DNA from: Candidatus Fermentithermobacillaceae bacterium
GTDB taxonomy: Bacteria > Bacillota > Sulfobacillia > Fermentithermobacillales > DUSS01
Length of the DNA: 64,000 nt
Direction: 5' to 3'
Assembly (NCBI GenBank): GCA_014896535.1
Contig: JADBKE010000019.1
Coordinates: 107,312 to 171,311 of the forward strand
Shown here: piece after piece, positions 63,941 through 64,000 of the stretch
Layout of the letters: the number at the start of each line of letters is the position of its first letter
How positions within the stretch are numbered: position 1 is the first letter of the stretch
Notes under the pieces: model-generated
Seen by the model: the letters and a program-made list of their open reading frames with translations, nothing else
Database searches by the model: none
Told to the model about the DNA's origin: nothing
Program-made: the position numbers and the translations under genes

Positions 63941-64000
63941 CAATCCCACCCGAGCAAACCAATCAGGTCCCTCGATATCGTCCCCTCACAAGGTGGGGGC

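Larger units (their letters stand above)
61464..64000 (+). mobile_element. IS66-family insertion sequence, right end beyond the window
   Basis: The left end starts GTAAGCG at 61464, the typical IS66-family terminus, and contains GCCCCCACCT at 61478-61487. The last ten bases of the window, AGGTGGGGGC, are its exact inverted copy, so the right terminus should lie 14 bases further, near 64014. The element carries tnpA, tnpB and the tnpC transposase in the standard order, all intact. Total length would be about 2.55 kb. The eight bases before the left end, TAGCATCC, are the expected target duplication, which must be checked outside the window. Confidence 0.92.

Overview
The window looks like chromosome of a moderately high-GC, motile, spore-forming member of the Bacillota (Firmicutes), probably one of the deep-branching thermophilic clostridia-like lineages. 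The grounds are the block cinA-thpR-recA-recX-rny-ymdB-spoVS, a PyrR-type pyrimidine operon with a leader attenuator, the MrfA/MrfB repair pair, RqcH, RNase Y, a DacF-type carboxypeptidase and a flagellin with a CsrA-type leader. Shine-Dalgarno sequences are strong, and TTG start codons are unusually common (at least ten genes). Species cannot be named from the sequence alone.

Layout. 1-6153 (minus): miaB-mutS-mutL-miaA, tRNA modification and mismatch repair; miaA runs off the left edge. 6509-10300: a glycosyltransferase/TPR gene facing a flagellin gene, with a 13-bp tandem repeat and a hairpin between them. 10609-14026: tRNA sulfur modification (thiI, cysteine desulfurase, divergent ttcA-like gene). 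14090-17354: a MerR-like/coiled-coil protein, an NDP-forming acyl-CoA synthetase and a small acidic-tailed protein. 17374-31610 (minus): amidase, rimO, membrane protein plus FtsH-like protease, cinA, thpR, recA, recX, rny, an unrecognised gene, ymdB, spoVS, a PHP phosphoesterase and tldE. 31816-36263 (plus): mrfA-mrfB and a degenerate polysaccharide-deacetylase-like protein. 36295-46081 (minus): hutU, M20 amidohydrolase, UPF0182 membrane protein, asnS, RodZ-like protein and D-Ala-D-Ala carboxypeptidase. 46524-55475 (plus): rqcH, then a histidine kinase, two response regulators without DNA-binding domains, two TrkA-type regulators, a 43-residue membrane peptide, TrkH and a membrane-anchored OB-like protein. 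55544-60679 (minus): pyrR-pyrB-pyrC-pyrK-pyrD with promoter, PyrR site and terminator. 60928-64000 (plus): a Spy/CpxP-like envelope protein gene behind 11-bp-phased repeats, broken near its 3' end by an IS66-family element whose right end lies about 14 bp beyond the window.

The most interesting signals are: a two-hairpin CsrA-type leader on the flagellin gene; a signalling/potassium-uptake cluster whose response regulators cannot bind DNA in the usual way and which hides a 43-residue membrane peptide; a candidate attenuator in front of rny plus an unrecognised gene inserted between rny and ymdB; phased operator repeats before the Spy-like gene; and an IS66 insertion that supplies that gene's last residues and stop codon. 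No CRISPR array, rRNA or convincing tRNA gene was seen.
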